This document shows positions 18,314 through 26,638 of a stretch of 32,057 nt of DNA, piece after piece. Numbering within the stretch: the stretch's first letter is position 1; every line of letters starts with the position of its first letter. The stretch covers positions 1-32,057 of the forward strand of contig JANLIQ010000047.1 in NCBI GenBank assembly GCA_024654065.1, read 5' to 3'. The position numbers and the translations under genes were made by a program. The stretch comes from Candidatus Berkelbacteria bacterium (GTDB lineage: Bacteria > Patescibacteriota > UBA1384 > 2-12-FULL-50-11). The notes under the pieces were generated by a model, which was not told the origin of the DNA, did not search any database, and saw nothing but the letters and a program-made list of their open reading frames with translations.

Positions 18314-19030
18314 CTATTTTGGCTCAGGCTGAAGATGTATATCTTTTTCGGTGATGCTCTTTTGGATGGCCGGATGGATGTAGGCACTGCCACCAGCTCG
18401 TAGCTGGTTAAGAACGGGTTGGTACTCTAAATTCTTCCAGTTGTACTTCAGAAATTCTTCCTTAGACATAAATATCACAACGGCATCATCAGTCTTTTTA
18501 TTGCCATAAGTGTCAGTAAAGTCAGTTTTAAACTCAACTTCCAACTCGTTAACACCATCAATTTTAAATACCTGGCTGCCGTACCAAACAAAGACAAAAA
18601 CCGCTCCCTTAACTAGACTCTTTTCGTCATAGAAGGTTGGGCTGGTCTTGCTTAAAGTGACAGCCTTTGTTGCTTCACTATAATCTATCGCAATCCCGTC
18701 TCGGTTTTGCTTAATGGCGTCATATGCCACCCATAGCTTGTCTGCAGTTGTTTGTGGCAATGGGACGGGTACTGGTGTGCTTGCCTGTGTCGTAAGACCA
18801 GGCTCATCTGTCGCGGGTTGTTGACTCGCCCCACTACTAGCTTCCTTCCGAGAACCCGTCACGCCAATTGCTATAAAGAAGACCAGGATAGCAATACCAA
18901 AATAAGTGCCAACCTGCTTCCTGGTTAAATCGTGCCCCCTAATCAGTTTTGATAAAAGCTTAGGGCTGATTAACCCTACCGCCAGACCGACCAATGAAAG
19001 TAGAAGAAGTAGTACCAACACCGTACCCAT
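18314..19030 (-). CDS. membrane-anchored hypothetical protein
   Basis: Two N-terminal TM segments, P/T linker, soluble C-terminal domain. Confidence 0.65.
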   Translation of the reverse strand: MGTVLVLLLLLSLVGLAVGLISPKLLSKLIRGHDLTRKQVGTYFGIAILVFFIAIGVTGSRKEASSGASQQPATDEPGLTTQASTPVPVPLPQTTADKLWVAYDAIKQNRDGIAIDYSEATKAVTLSKTSPTFYDEKSLVKGAVFVFVWYGSQVFKIDGVNELEVEFKTDFTDTYGNKKTDDAVVIFMSKEEFLKYNWKNLEYQPVLNQLRAGGSAYIHPAIQKSITEKDIHLQPEPK

Positions 19031-19094
19031 TTACAGATACTATGCTACAAGCTGTCTGTGGAGTCAATATCTCTCGCCCCTTACGGTGACAGGA

Positions 19095-19313
19095 ATGGAC
19101 AAAGCAGAATTTCTAAAGAATTTTGGTCAAAGAGTTTCTAAGGTTCGTAGAGAGAAGGGAATGACTCAGGAAGAGTTAGCAGAGGCCATAGACGTTCACA
19201 GAACGTACGTTGGTTTTATTGAACAAGGAAAGCGAAACCCGCTGATTTTTAATGTTTATAAGATTGCTGAGGTGACGGGTGTTCCAGCATCGGAGTTGCT
19301 TCGGGAACTCTGA
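19095..19313 (+). CDS. XRE-family transcriptional regulator
   Basis: FGQRVSKVRREKGMTQEELAEAIDVHRTYVGFIEQGKRNPLIFNVYKIAEVTG; SD-like AGG before ATG 19095. Confidence 0.9.
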   Translation: MDKAEFLKNFGQRVSKVRREKGMTQEELAEAIDVHRTYVGFIEQGKRNPLIFNVYKIAEVTGVPASELLREL

Positions 19314-20315
19314 TTATCTGTTTACATAGTATCTCTGAAGAACCTTGACTAGAAATGCCCGCAAGAAATTGGGGAAGTAATCCAAGAGTCTGTTTGCTCG
19401 TTCGACTCTACTTGGCGGGAGAAAAGTATCACCACGCAGAATCATCTCCCTCTCATAAGGGTAGAAGCTAGCCAAGAATGACCTTCTGCGTCCGTCTCTA
19501 ATCTGTGCTTTCGTAAAGCAGTCACGAAAGCCAATAACACCTCTATCCTTCCTAACGATAAGCTTAACTTTAATGCTTAGCTCTCTATCGAAGTAAAGAC
19601 TCGAGGTTCGGGCAACTCGAACTGTCCTCGGCTTACTGTACCGTGCCCTGTGAAGGTCACTTAACATAACCAAGACCTCATAGTAAGCAAGAGCCTTATT
19701 AATGAGCGTGTGCCCTTCCTCGCGACTATAGATTCTGTTACCCCTTTCTATTTGGATGTTAGAGTTGTCGATGGCGTATTCAGAATGGAAGATGGCGTTT
19801 CTCAGCCTGAAATCGACAAACTCATAGAAATTTGGAATTTCGACATTGAGAGTCACGGCTTTCGCCTTGATTATTTCGATTTTTTTCCAGACCGGAACCG
19901 GTGTTGGCCTCCCGTCAGTAACATCATCGGGAAAGTTATCAACTGAAAAGTTCTGGTCGTCGAGAATGTTTAATAGATTTGCCATTAACTCGTACAAATC
20001 CGTTGATTCAATAATCAGGCCGTACGCAAAAAGGTGAACATGTAATACGAGTTGGTGGTCGAATTTGTTTACTTTCTTTACTTTGTTGACGGCATCGGTC
20101 ACTTCTTTCAAATTCTTCAGAGCGTCCCATGACGAATCAAGGTCTCTTATTCGCAATATCGTTCTGATGAATTCAAATTCGTTCTTCCTCTTCGCAAGAG
20201 TAAATAGGTAACTTAGGCAGTCGAGGTATTTGGTTATTCCTTCAGCATACGAGGAATGAACGCCTCTCAGAGGAGTTTTTAATCTAAACCTCCCCCGTTC
20301 TTCGATAAGAATCAT
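19314..20315 (-). CDS. hypothetical protein with HEPN-like Rx4H motif
   Basis: FRLRNAIFHSEYAID inside an alpha-helical protein. Confidence 0.55.
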   Translation of the reverse strand: MILIEERGRFRLKTPLRGVHSSYAEGITKYLDCLSYLFTLAKRKNEFEFIRTILRIRDLDSSWDALKNLKEVTDAVNKVKKVNKFDHQLVLHVHLFAYGLIIESTDLYELMANLLNILDDQNFSVDNFPDDVTDGRPTPVPVWKKIEIIKAKAVTLNVEIPNFYEFVDFRLRNAIFHSEYAIDNSNIQIERGNRIYSREEGHTLINKALAYYEVLVMLSDLHRARYSKPRTVRVARTSSLYFDRELSIKVKLIVRKDRGVIGFRDCFTKAQIRDGRRRSFLASFYPYEREMILRGDTFLPPSRVERANRLLDYFPNFLRAFLVKVLQRYYVNR

Positions 20316-20343
20316 CAGTAGGTCGAGAAGTTTTGTGCTATGG

Positions 20344-20502
20344 TCACTTCTTGACTATATTCTTAGGGTTTTCGTTCAAGTTTATAACTTCGCCATTGTC
20401 GCCAATAACTTGGTTTTCAGATGGGGGAGGGGAGCTAGTGTCAATTGACTGCAAAGTATTTGCTAGTTCTGCAATATCGCTTGGTCTCTCTTCGTTTTCC
20501 AT
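20344..20502 (-). CDS. 52-aa small acidic protein (not in supplied ORF track)
   Basis: MENEERPSDIAELANTLQSIDTSSPPPSENQVIGDNGEVINLNENPKNIVKK*; 28 nt upstream of the HEPN-like gene, same strand. Confidence 0.6.
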   Translation of the reverse strand: MENEERPSDIAELANTLQSIDTSSPPPSENQVIGDNGEVINLNENPKNIVKK

Positions 20503-20588
20503 TCTAGTCAGATACTAGCACTTCTTTTCTTTTTTACACAATCACGAAATATCCTATTCCCCAGTTCGAGAGATTTAGTGTTGATAAC

Positions 20589-20732
20589 CTACAAGACTGA
20601 AGACGGCACAAGTTCACCTGGCTCGCCTTCTTCCTGGGTTTGCATATGACGTAAGTTTTCTACAGCCTCGGCTATCTTCATATGTGCTTTCTTGATAAAA
20701 TTCAGAAGTTCGAGAGAAGTCCAGTTATGTCT
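20589..20732 (-). other. orphan 3' coding tail of the serine recombinase (joined only in the excised circle)
   Basis: Open frame RHNWTSLELLNFIKKAHMKIAEAVENLRHMQTQEEGEPGELVPSSVL* continues in the recombinase frame across CTACGAGA. Confidence 0.7.
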
Positions 20733-20737
20733 ACGAG

Positions 20738-20769
20738 AAGAAAAACCAGTCGAAAGACTGGTTTTTCTT
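20738..20769 (+). terminator. Rho-independent terminator, probably the ancestral tRNA-Met terminator
   Basis: Perfect 14-bp stem AAGAAAAACCAGTC-GAAA-GACTGGTTTTTCTT. Confidence 0.85.
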
Positions 20770-20798
20770 GAGTTAATCGATTAACATTACTGGTGTAG

Positions 20799-20871
20799 GC
20801 CGGCGTAGCTCAGTGGTTAGAGCGGACGTTTCATAAGCGTCAGGTCGGAAGTCCAATTCTTCCCGCCGGCA
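20799..20871 (+). tRNA. tRNA-Met(CAT), elongator type
   Basis: GCCGGCG/CGCCGGC acceptor, GCTC/GAGC D stem, anticodon loop TTCATAA; T loop TCCAATT (C at 55). Confidence 0.88.
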
Positions 20872-20884
20872 CAATTAGTTATAG

Positions 20885-21283
20885 TTATTCTCCAAAGAAG
20901 TATTGCCACCACAGCTGGATATTGGTTTTGGTGGTTGGGGAAGCGGGCTGAATATCGTTATATAGATTGTCACTAAGTCCTGGGTTTTGGTCGGTGTCGG
21001 TTGCTAGTCCTTTGATTGTATAAACGGTTTCATCTGGTTTTTTTAGTCCTAAACGCCTTCTGGCCTCTACTTCCTGAAACGACGGTGTTTGGTAGTAGGC
21101 AATCAACAACTTCAACTTACTGTTATTGAAGGCCTGTTGGGCGGTTTGAGTTCTCTTCTCTCGTAAGATTTGTCCTAATTTGTGATTACGGACTATAAGG
21201 TTAATATTCGAATAAACTGCAAAAATGAACAGTCCGATTAATAGCGCTTTCAACATAAATTCTCGCGACATTGCCCCCTTCAT
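20885..21283 (-). CDS. FtsB/DivIC-like septum formation initiator
   Basis: N-terminal TM, coiled coil, short ARRRLGLKKPDETVYTI segment. Confidence 0.75.
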   Translation of the reverse strand: MKGAMSREFMLKALLIGLFIFAVYSNINLIVRNHKLGQILREKRTQTAQQAFNNSKLKLLIAYYQTPSFQEVEARRRLGLKKPDETVYTIKGLATDTDQNPGLSDNLYNDIQPASPTTKTNIQLWWQYFFGE

Positions 21284-21298
21284 ATCTAAGTTGACTCT

Positions 21299-21352
21299 AG
21301 CAATAACAAAAACGATCCGCTAGTTGGCAGATCGTTTTTGTGAGCTATTGCT
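21299..21352 (-). terminator. terminator hairpin
   Basis: ACAAAAACGATC...GATCGTTTTTGT, flanked by outer AGCAATA/TATTGCT, directly after the stop at 21353. Confidence 0.75.
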
Positions 21353-23581
21353 CTACTTGCGACGGTTGCGTCGGTGACGTCGGCGTCTAGCCGTACCCGC
21401 AGCAGCATCTCCTTTCGATTCGGCTTTATTCCGATCGAATTCTTCTTCTGGTGTCTCTTGAACCGATCGCGATAGCGCATAGAAGCTACCTGCGATAATT
21501 AGTAGTAGCACCACTACCACTAAGATACGGACCCAATCGCGACTATTCTCAGTATCCGCTACAAGCGGGGGATTCGGTGCGGTTGGAGTTTCCACTACTG
21601 GCTCGGCTGCTTTAACCTTTGGTACAAACTGGGCCGGAGCAGGTTTTGGCGCTGACACAGGGGCGGTCTTTACTTCCGTTGACCCTGAAATACCTTCAGT
21701 CGTTGTCCCCGAACCAGTCACTGTCGTCTTAACCCCCTTAGTCAGGGCGATTGAGAAAACGTTGCTTTCCAAGCTCGGATTACCGTACTGGTCGTAGCCA
21801 ACTATCTTGAACAGATAGCTTTTGCCGCTCATTAAGTCCAGCGCCATTGAGGTGGTGGTGACTTCGAAAGTCGTAGTCGTCACTCCGTCAACAGTGTACT
21901 GAACTTTGTAGCTGGCCGTATCTGTCGAGCCCGCTTGCCAGTCTAAGGTGACTCGGCAGGTGGCTGATTCACAGTTAGCAACCGCTTTGATTAGAATCGG
22001 TGCCGTTGGACCGACAATATCGTTAGTGAGTTTCAACGGCAGGCTAGTATTGTCGCCCTCGTCAATCAGCACTAGCCAAACTTGGCTGTATATATTGTCT
22101 CCGATGCCAATAGCCGGCCACGATCCGTCAGGATTGCTTAGCACCCCACCAATAAGAGTGGCGGTTGGATCTTCGGGCGCGGCTGACAACAATGCTACTG
22201 CGACTTCTGGTTCGTTAGCTGCTCCCGCTAAACCAGCGACTGTGTCCGCCGTGCCTGGTTTGTTTTGATTGACGACAACCTTATTGGCGTCAATAACTGG
22301 CACCAAGTTGTCAAGTGCAGTCGCAGTAACAATAGCGCTTGGAGCCGAGTGTTGAGCGTTGAAATCAATTGACTCGACGGTGAATTGGTAATCGATCGGG
22401 TCATTGAACAGGCCGGAAACGACTTTTTCGAGAGCACTACCAGTAACAACACTTGTCCAAGTGGCGATACCAAGCTCGCGGTAGTTGAGCTGATAAGTAA
22501 CATCGTCTATCGAAGTTGAGGCCGTCCAAGTGGCTTTCAAACTTCCGCCGTTGTCTGACGGCATATCAATAACCGCTAAGCCAGTCGGCGTCGCCGGGTT
22601 AAGGATATCGATCGTAAAACCATCGCTGGCTTTAATAGCGCCAACAATCCCTGTCCCGTTGACCGGTTTAATAAGCGTGTAGAATGTCCCGGTCGTCGTA
22701 GCGCTAGGAAATAGGATTGTTTTGGTCAGGACATTGCCAACACTACTGAAGGGGCTGAAATCCGCCGCTGTTGGCGTGGTTCCAAGTCCTACCATGTAGT
22801 CGGTAATGCCAGACTCTGGATCGGTAAAACCGCTCCAATTCACAGTAATTTGTGCTGTATTGGCGCTCCAATCGATATCAACTCCAGCGCCGTCGTTAAC
22901 GATACCACCGATTGGCGGAGTTAAATCGCTCTCGTTAGTGGCTCTTGGCGAAGCAAAGTCGACGGCTCCCAAATCCAAATTGGTATGAGAGGCAGAGTCG
23001 TGCCAACTAGTAACCAATAGTCCGTCGGTGATGACGACATTGCGCTCCATCGCCTTCTTGACAGCTAAGTCACTGCCCGCAAGCGGGCTACCACCCGCAC
23101 TACCACAACCAGCGCTGTCGATGACAGTAGGCGGATCCGTTGGAAACGGATTTTGCAGCTTCATATAGACAGCCGTTCCGGCTTCGCAGTTCTTGACCAA
23201 AGAAATACTGGTCGTGACCCAGTCCGGTGCGACATCAAGGATCGAAGTGGTCGCGGTCTCACTGTAGTTACTGATCAGAAAATAACCGTTGGCTTCGATA
23301 CTATTACCGGCCGGAATGGTCAGTGTGCCGTTACTGGGCGCGGCGTGCGTCAACTGCCAGCCAGACAAGTCGATCGAGGCGCCAGTAGTATTGCGCAGTT
23401 CAATCCATTCGTCAGCTGTACTGGTATCCGTCCCCATCCACATTAACTCGTTTATCACAACTGCCGGCACGGGGTCGGCGGCCTGGGCTGATTTGATTGT
23501 CAGCAATTGAGCCGCGACTGTTCCCTGCAGGGCCAGGAGGACAACGAGAAAACGGACTAAGAATATTTGTATCTTATTCAT
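21353..23581 (-). CDS. lamin-tail-domain / fibronectin-like secreted protein with C-terminal TM and basic tail
   Basis: VVINELMWMGTDTSTADEWIELRNTTGASIDLSGWQLTHA (LTD); TM near C-terminus; SD GGAG upstream. Confidence 0.85.
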   Translation of the reverse strand: MNKIQIFLVRFLVVLLALQGTVAAQLLTIKSAQAADPVPAVVINELMWMGTDTSTADEWIELRNTTGASIDLSGWQLTHAAPSNGTLTIPAGNSIEANGYFLISNYSETATTSILDVAPDWVTTSISLVKNCEAGTAVYMKLQNPFPTDPPTVIDSAGCGSAGGSPLAGSDLAVKKAMERNVVITDGLLVTSWHDSASHTNLDLGAVDFASPRATNESDLTPPIGGIVNDGAGVDIDWSANTAQITVNWSGFTDPESGITDYMVGLGTTPTAADFSPFSSVGNVLTKTILFPSATTTGTFYTLIKPVNGTGIVGAIKASDGFTIDILNPATPTGLAVIDMPSDNGGSLKATWTASTSIDDVTYQLNYRELGIATWTSVVTGSALEKVVSGLFNDPIDYQFTVESIDFNAQHSAPSAIVTATALDNLVPVIDANKVVVNQNKPGTADTVAGLAGAANEPEVAVALLSAAPEDPTATLIGGVLSNPDGSWPAIGIGDNIYSQVWLVLIDEGDNTSLPLKLTNDIVGPTAPILIKAVANCESATCRVTLDWQAGSTDTASYKVQYTVDGVTTTTFEVTTTSMALDLMSGKSYLFKIVGYDQYGNPSLESNVFSIALTKGVKTTVTGSGTTTEGISGSTEVKTAPVSAPKPAPAQFVPKVKAAEPVVETPTAPNPPLVADTENSRDWVRILVVVVLLLIIAGSFYALSRSVQETPEEEFDRNKAESKGDAAAGTARRRRHRRNRRK

Positions 23582-23822
23582 TTTCCATTCTCCTTCTAGT
23601 TGTTAAAGGACGCTCAAGCGCCGCCAAATCTCAATCGAGTGTATTAACACCGAGAAACTTTGACGTTGCGAGCAATCCCTCCATTTATAATTCCCTCCTG
23701 ACCCTAGAAGAAGAACCCCTAAGATGTCTCAATCAAAATAGCAAATTCTTTTAACCTGTCAAATCTAGCACCCTGCGATGCTTTACCTTATGATGTAAAT
23801 TGAGTAAAATTATGGCGTTTTG

Positions 23823-23895
23823 GGGCTCGTAGCTCAGTGGTAGTAGCAGGCAGCTTATATCTGTCAGGTCGGAGGTCCGATCCCTCCCGAGCCCA
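23823..23895 (+). tRNA. tRNA-Ile(TAT)
   Basis: GGGCTCG/CGAGCCC acceptor, anticodon arm GGCAG-CTTATAT-CTGTC, T arm GGAGG-TCCGATC-CCTCC; D arm has C13:U22 mismatch. Confidence 0.8.
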
Positions 23896-23896
23896 C

Positions 23897-24775
23897 ATGT
23901 TAGTCATACTTGCTGGTGGACCATCGGCAGAGAGAGAGGTGTCGTTCTGGTCCGCTGAAACTATCGGCGTTGCGCTAAAGAAGTTGGACAAGAAATTTGT
24001 CGTTATAGATCCAGCCCAAAAAGATTGGCTAGCATTACTCAAAGCTTCCAAGCCGATACTGGTACTAATCGCCCTCCACGGTCCCTTTGGCGAAGACGGC
24101 CAGTTGCAAAAGATTTTAGAAAAAGAGGGGATACCGTTTAGCGGTTCCGATAGTCGTGTTTCGGCACTTGCGATCAACAAAGAGAAAGCCAAAAAAATGA
24201 TTGGGGGATTGGGGATAGCCACCCCCAAAAACTACCGCGTACGGAGTCGTCTTCCCTACCCCGTGGTCGTCAAGCCCCTCACCAACGGGTCGAGCTTCGG
24301 TGTCACCGTCGTAAAAGACGCGGCCACCCTCTCCCCCGCTTTAGTAGAGGCCAAAAAGTTCGGTCGGCTAATAATTGAGCAATACATCGCTGGCACCGAG
24401 CTAACATGCGGGGTGATTGACATTTTTGGTTCAATACAAGCCCTGCCATTGGTGGAGATCCGCCCGAATCGTCAGTTTTTCGACTTTGCCGCTAAATACG
24501 ACAGTGAGTCGGGCTGTCAGGAGATCTGTCCAGCCCCAATCGATGGAAAACTGACCAAGGAGATTCAAGAGCTGTCGATTAAAGTCTATAAGATACTCGG
24601 TTGCCGTCAGTACGCCCGTATCGATTGGATCGTGCGTGACGGCACCCCATACTTTCTTGAAGTCAACACTTTGCCCGGGCTGACTAAGAACTCTCTCATT
24701 AATAAGGAGCTGCTCGCGGCCGGTATTTCATTTGAAAACTTTATAGATCCACTAATCAAGAAAGTCCTGTTTTAA
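23897..24775 (+). CDS. ddl: D-alanine--D-alanine ligase
   Basis: MLVILAGGPSAEREVSFWSA; ALHGPFGEDGQLQ; ARIDWIVRDGTPYFLEVNTLPGLT; start 1 nt after the tRNA. Confidence 0.94.
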   Translation: MLVILAGGPSAEREVSFWSAETIGVALKKLDKKFVVIDPAQKDWLALLKASKPILVLIALHGPFGEDGQLQKILEKEGIPFSGSDSRVSALAINKEKAKKMIGGLGIATPKNYRVRSRLPYPVVVKPLTNGSSFGVTVVKDAATLSPALVEAKKFGRLIIEQYIAGTELTCGVIDIFGSIQALPLVEIRPNRQFFDFAAKYDSESGCQEICPAPIDGKLTKEIQELSIKVYKILGCRQYARIDWIVRDGTPYFLEVNTLPGLTKNSLINKELLAAGISFENFIDPLIKKVLF

Positions 24776-24808
24776 TAATCTCTCGCTAACCGGTACAATT
24801 GCAGTACA

Positions 24809-26248
24809 ATGTCTCGCAAAAGAATTGGGTTAATTACTGTATTTAGCTTTACAGCCGTCCTGTCGCTCGTGGCGGCACTTGGGGCAATTACTTCGCTCAA
24901 CTTCGAGGGTAGAGTTCTGCCCCGAACGATGGTCGCCGGCGTCGATATCGGCGGGCTACCGTACACAAACGCGACCGAGAAAGTTCAGCTCAAGGCCAGC
25001 GAGCTATCCGAGCTACCGCTGACTTTTAGTTTGGATGACAAATCGGCTAGCGCCACCTTGGGTGAGCTGGGTGTAAAACTGGACGATCTCACCACGCTTT
25101 CCCAAGCCGTTAGACCGTCGAATAGTTTTGATTGGTTAGCGCCCACTTACTGGAAGTCTATGTTTAGCATTAAGGAGCTATTCGTGTCGTATCACGCCGA
25201 CCCATCGGTTCTGCGCCAGAAAGTGGAAACACTTCTTGGTGTTACCACCGCCGCTAAGGACGCTGTGATTAGTTATAGCAATGGTCAGCTGGTGGTCAGT
25301 GAGGGCCAAAAGGGTATCTCGATTTCCGACACTGCTATCGACATGGCAATTAAAACGGCCCTGTCCACCGGTAGCGCTACTTCAACCAAGCTTGAGTACA
25401 CCGAAAGTTCACCGATTATCACTACAGACATCGCCACCCAAACAAAGACCGAGGTCGAGCAAAAATTTATCCCCATTTATCTCAAGTTTGAAGATAAGAA
25501 TTTCACCATTGCGCCGAGCGGTCAGTACTCATTTCTCGATTTCTCCCCTGTCGACGGAAAGATCAGTTACCAGGTGTCTCAAACCAAGATTAGTAACTAC
25601 CTTAGTTCGGCCGTCGCATCGAAGATTAATATTAAGATGCTGGTCAAAACAACTCAATCCGACACCCAGCAAGTGACCCAAGAGGGGAGAGACGGCCGGG
25701 AAACCGATCTTACCCGACTAGCCAAAGATGTTGCCCGTACAATTACCGAACATACTGACACCACTAGTTCACCGATTGCTATCAGCACTCGATCTATCCC
25801 CTTCACCGAGAAGACAGTCTACCCTGATTTTGTCGCCGGACTTTGGCCGGGCTTATATATTGACATCAATTTGACCAAACAACGACTATTCATTATGGTC
25901 GGTGAAGTTAAACAGGCCGAGTATGTGATATCGAGCGGTAAAAGAGGTACACCAACACCGTCGGGAGTTTTCTATATCAAAAATAAAATTCCTCTCGCCC
26001 AATCGCGATTGTTTCCTGGAATTTGGATGGAAAAATGGAATGCTCTGGCCCGAACTCCGGACGGTGGTGGTTACCAAGGTTATGGGCTACACCGTGTACC
26101 ATGCTTTGATCCGCAGTGTAATTCACGCGAATCAGCATCCCACTTGGGACGACCAGTTTCACACGGCTGTGTCCGGATAGAGAACGACGGTGCCGATTGG
26201 GTCTACGACAATGCCCCACCTGGCACACCAGTCAATATACACCTCTAG
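24809..26248 (+). CDS. L,D-transpeptidase (YkuD) with VanW/PG-binding_4-like repeats
   Basis: SHLGRPVSHGCVRIENDGADWVYD catalytic motif; N-terminal TM. Confidence 0.92.
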   Translation: MSRKRIGLITVFSFTAVLSLVAALGAITSLNFEGRVLPRTMVAGVDIGGLPYTNATEKVQLKASELSELPLTFSLDDKSASATLGELGVKLDDLTTLSQAVRPSNSFDWLAPTYWKSMFSIKELFVSYHADPSVLRQKVETLLGVTTAAKDAVISYSNGQLVVSEGQKGISISDTAIDMAIKTALSTGSATSTKLEYTESSPIITTDIATQTKTEVEQKFIPIYLKFEDKNFTIAPSGQYSFLDFSPVDGKISYQVSQTKISNYLSSAVASKINIKMLVKTTQSDTQQVTQEGRDGRETDLTRLAKDVARTITEHTDTTSSPIAISTRSIPFTEKTVYPDFVAGLWPGLYIDINLTKQRLFIMVGEVKQAEYVISSGKRGTPTPSGVFYIKNKIPLAQSRLFPGIWMEKWNALARTPDGGGYQGYGLHRVPCFDPQCNSRESASHLGRPVSHGCVRIENDGADWVYDNAPPGTPVNIHL

Positions 26249-26269
26249 AGGTAAGTCATAACTAGAGAC

Positions 26270-26506
26270 TCAAGATGTTTTGATGAGGCGGGAGAGGAGT
26301 TTTTTGTCTTCCGGATCGTCAGAGTTGATTAACTCCAGCCCGGCGTACTGGCTCAAGGCCGCTCGACTAGCCGCAATCACTGCTTCTAACTGGCCAACAA
26401 ATTTGACACGATCGTTTTCGGCCAATATCCTCTCCAACGACTGGGCTTGTCCAATCATACGCCTCAGTCTCGCCACAAACTTTCTCTTTTCTTGTTCTTC
26501 CATCAT
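26270..26506 (-). CDS. CsoR/FrmR (DUF156)-like helical repressor, ligand residues not evident
   Basis: RLRRMIGQAQSLERILAENDRVKFVGQLEAVIAASRAALSQYAGLEL; start taken at MMEEQ instead of the track's TTG. Confidence 0.6.
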   Translation of the reverse strand: MMEEQEKRKFVARLRRMIGQAQSLERILAENDRVKFVGQLEAVIAASRAALSQYAGLELINSDDPEDKKLLSRLIKTS

Positions 26507-26638
26507 ATTTCGTAATTTAGTAATTTTTTGCTTTCCACTATATACCCTAGCCAATCCCCAATATACCCCACCCTGGTATTACCATACCAGGAATTACCAG
26601 TTTTCAGTTAACAATTTAAAAAATCAGACGGATGTTGG

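Larger units (their letters stand above)
16103..20731. mobile_element. integrative element at tRNA-Met 3' end
   Basis: Flanking 8-bp direct repeat CTACGAGA (16100-16107 and 20731-20738), serine recombinase at the tRNA-proximal end, tRNA-type terminator displaced to 20738; boundaries approximate within the core. Confidence 0.8.

Noticed and set aside
23837-23896. N-terminal extension of the ddl ORF (MVVAGSLYLSGRRSDPSRAH)
   Set aside because: This is translated tRNA-Ile sequence; the Ddl N-terminus begins at MLVILAGG (23897).
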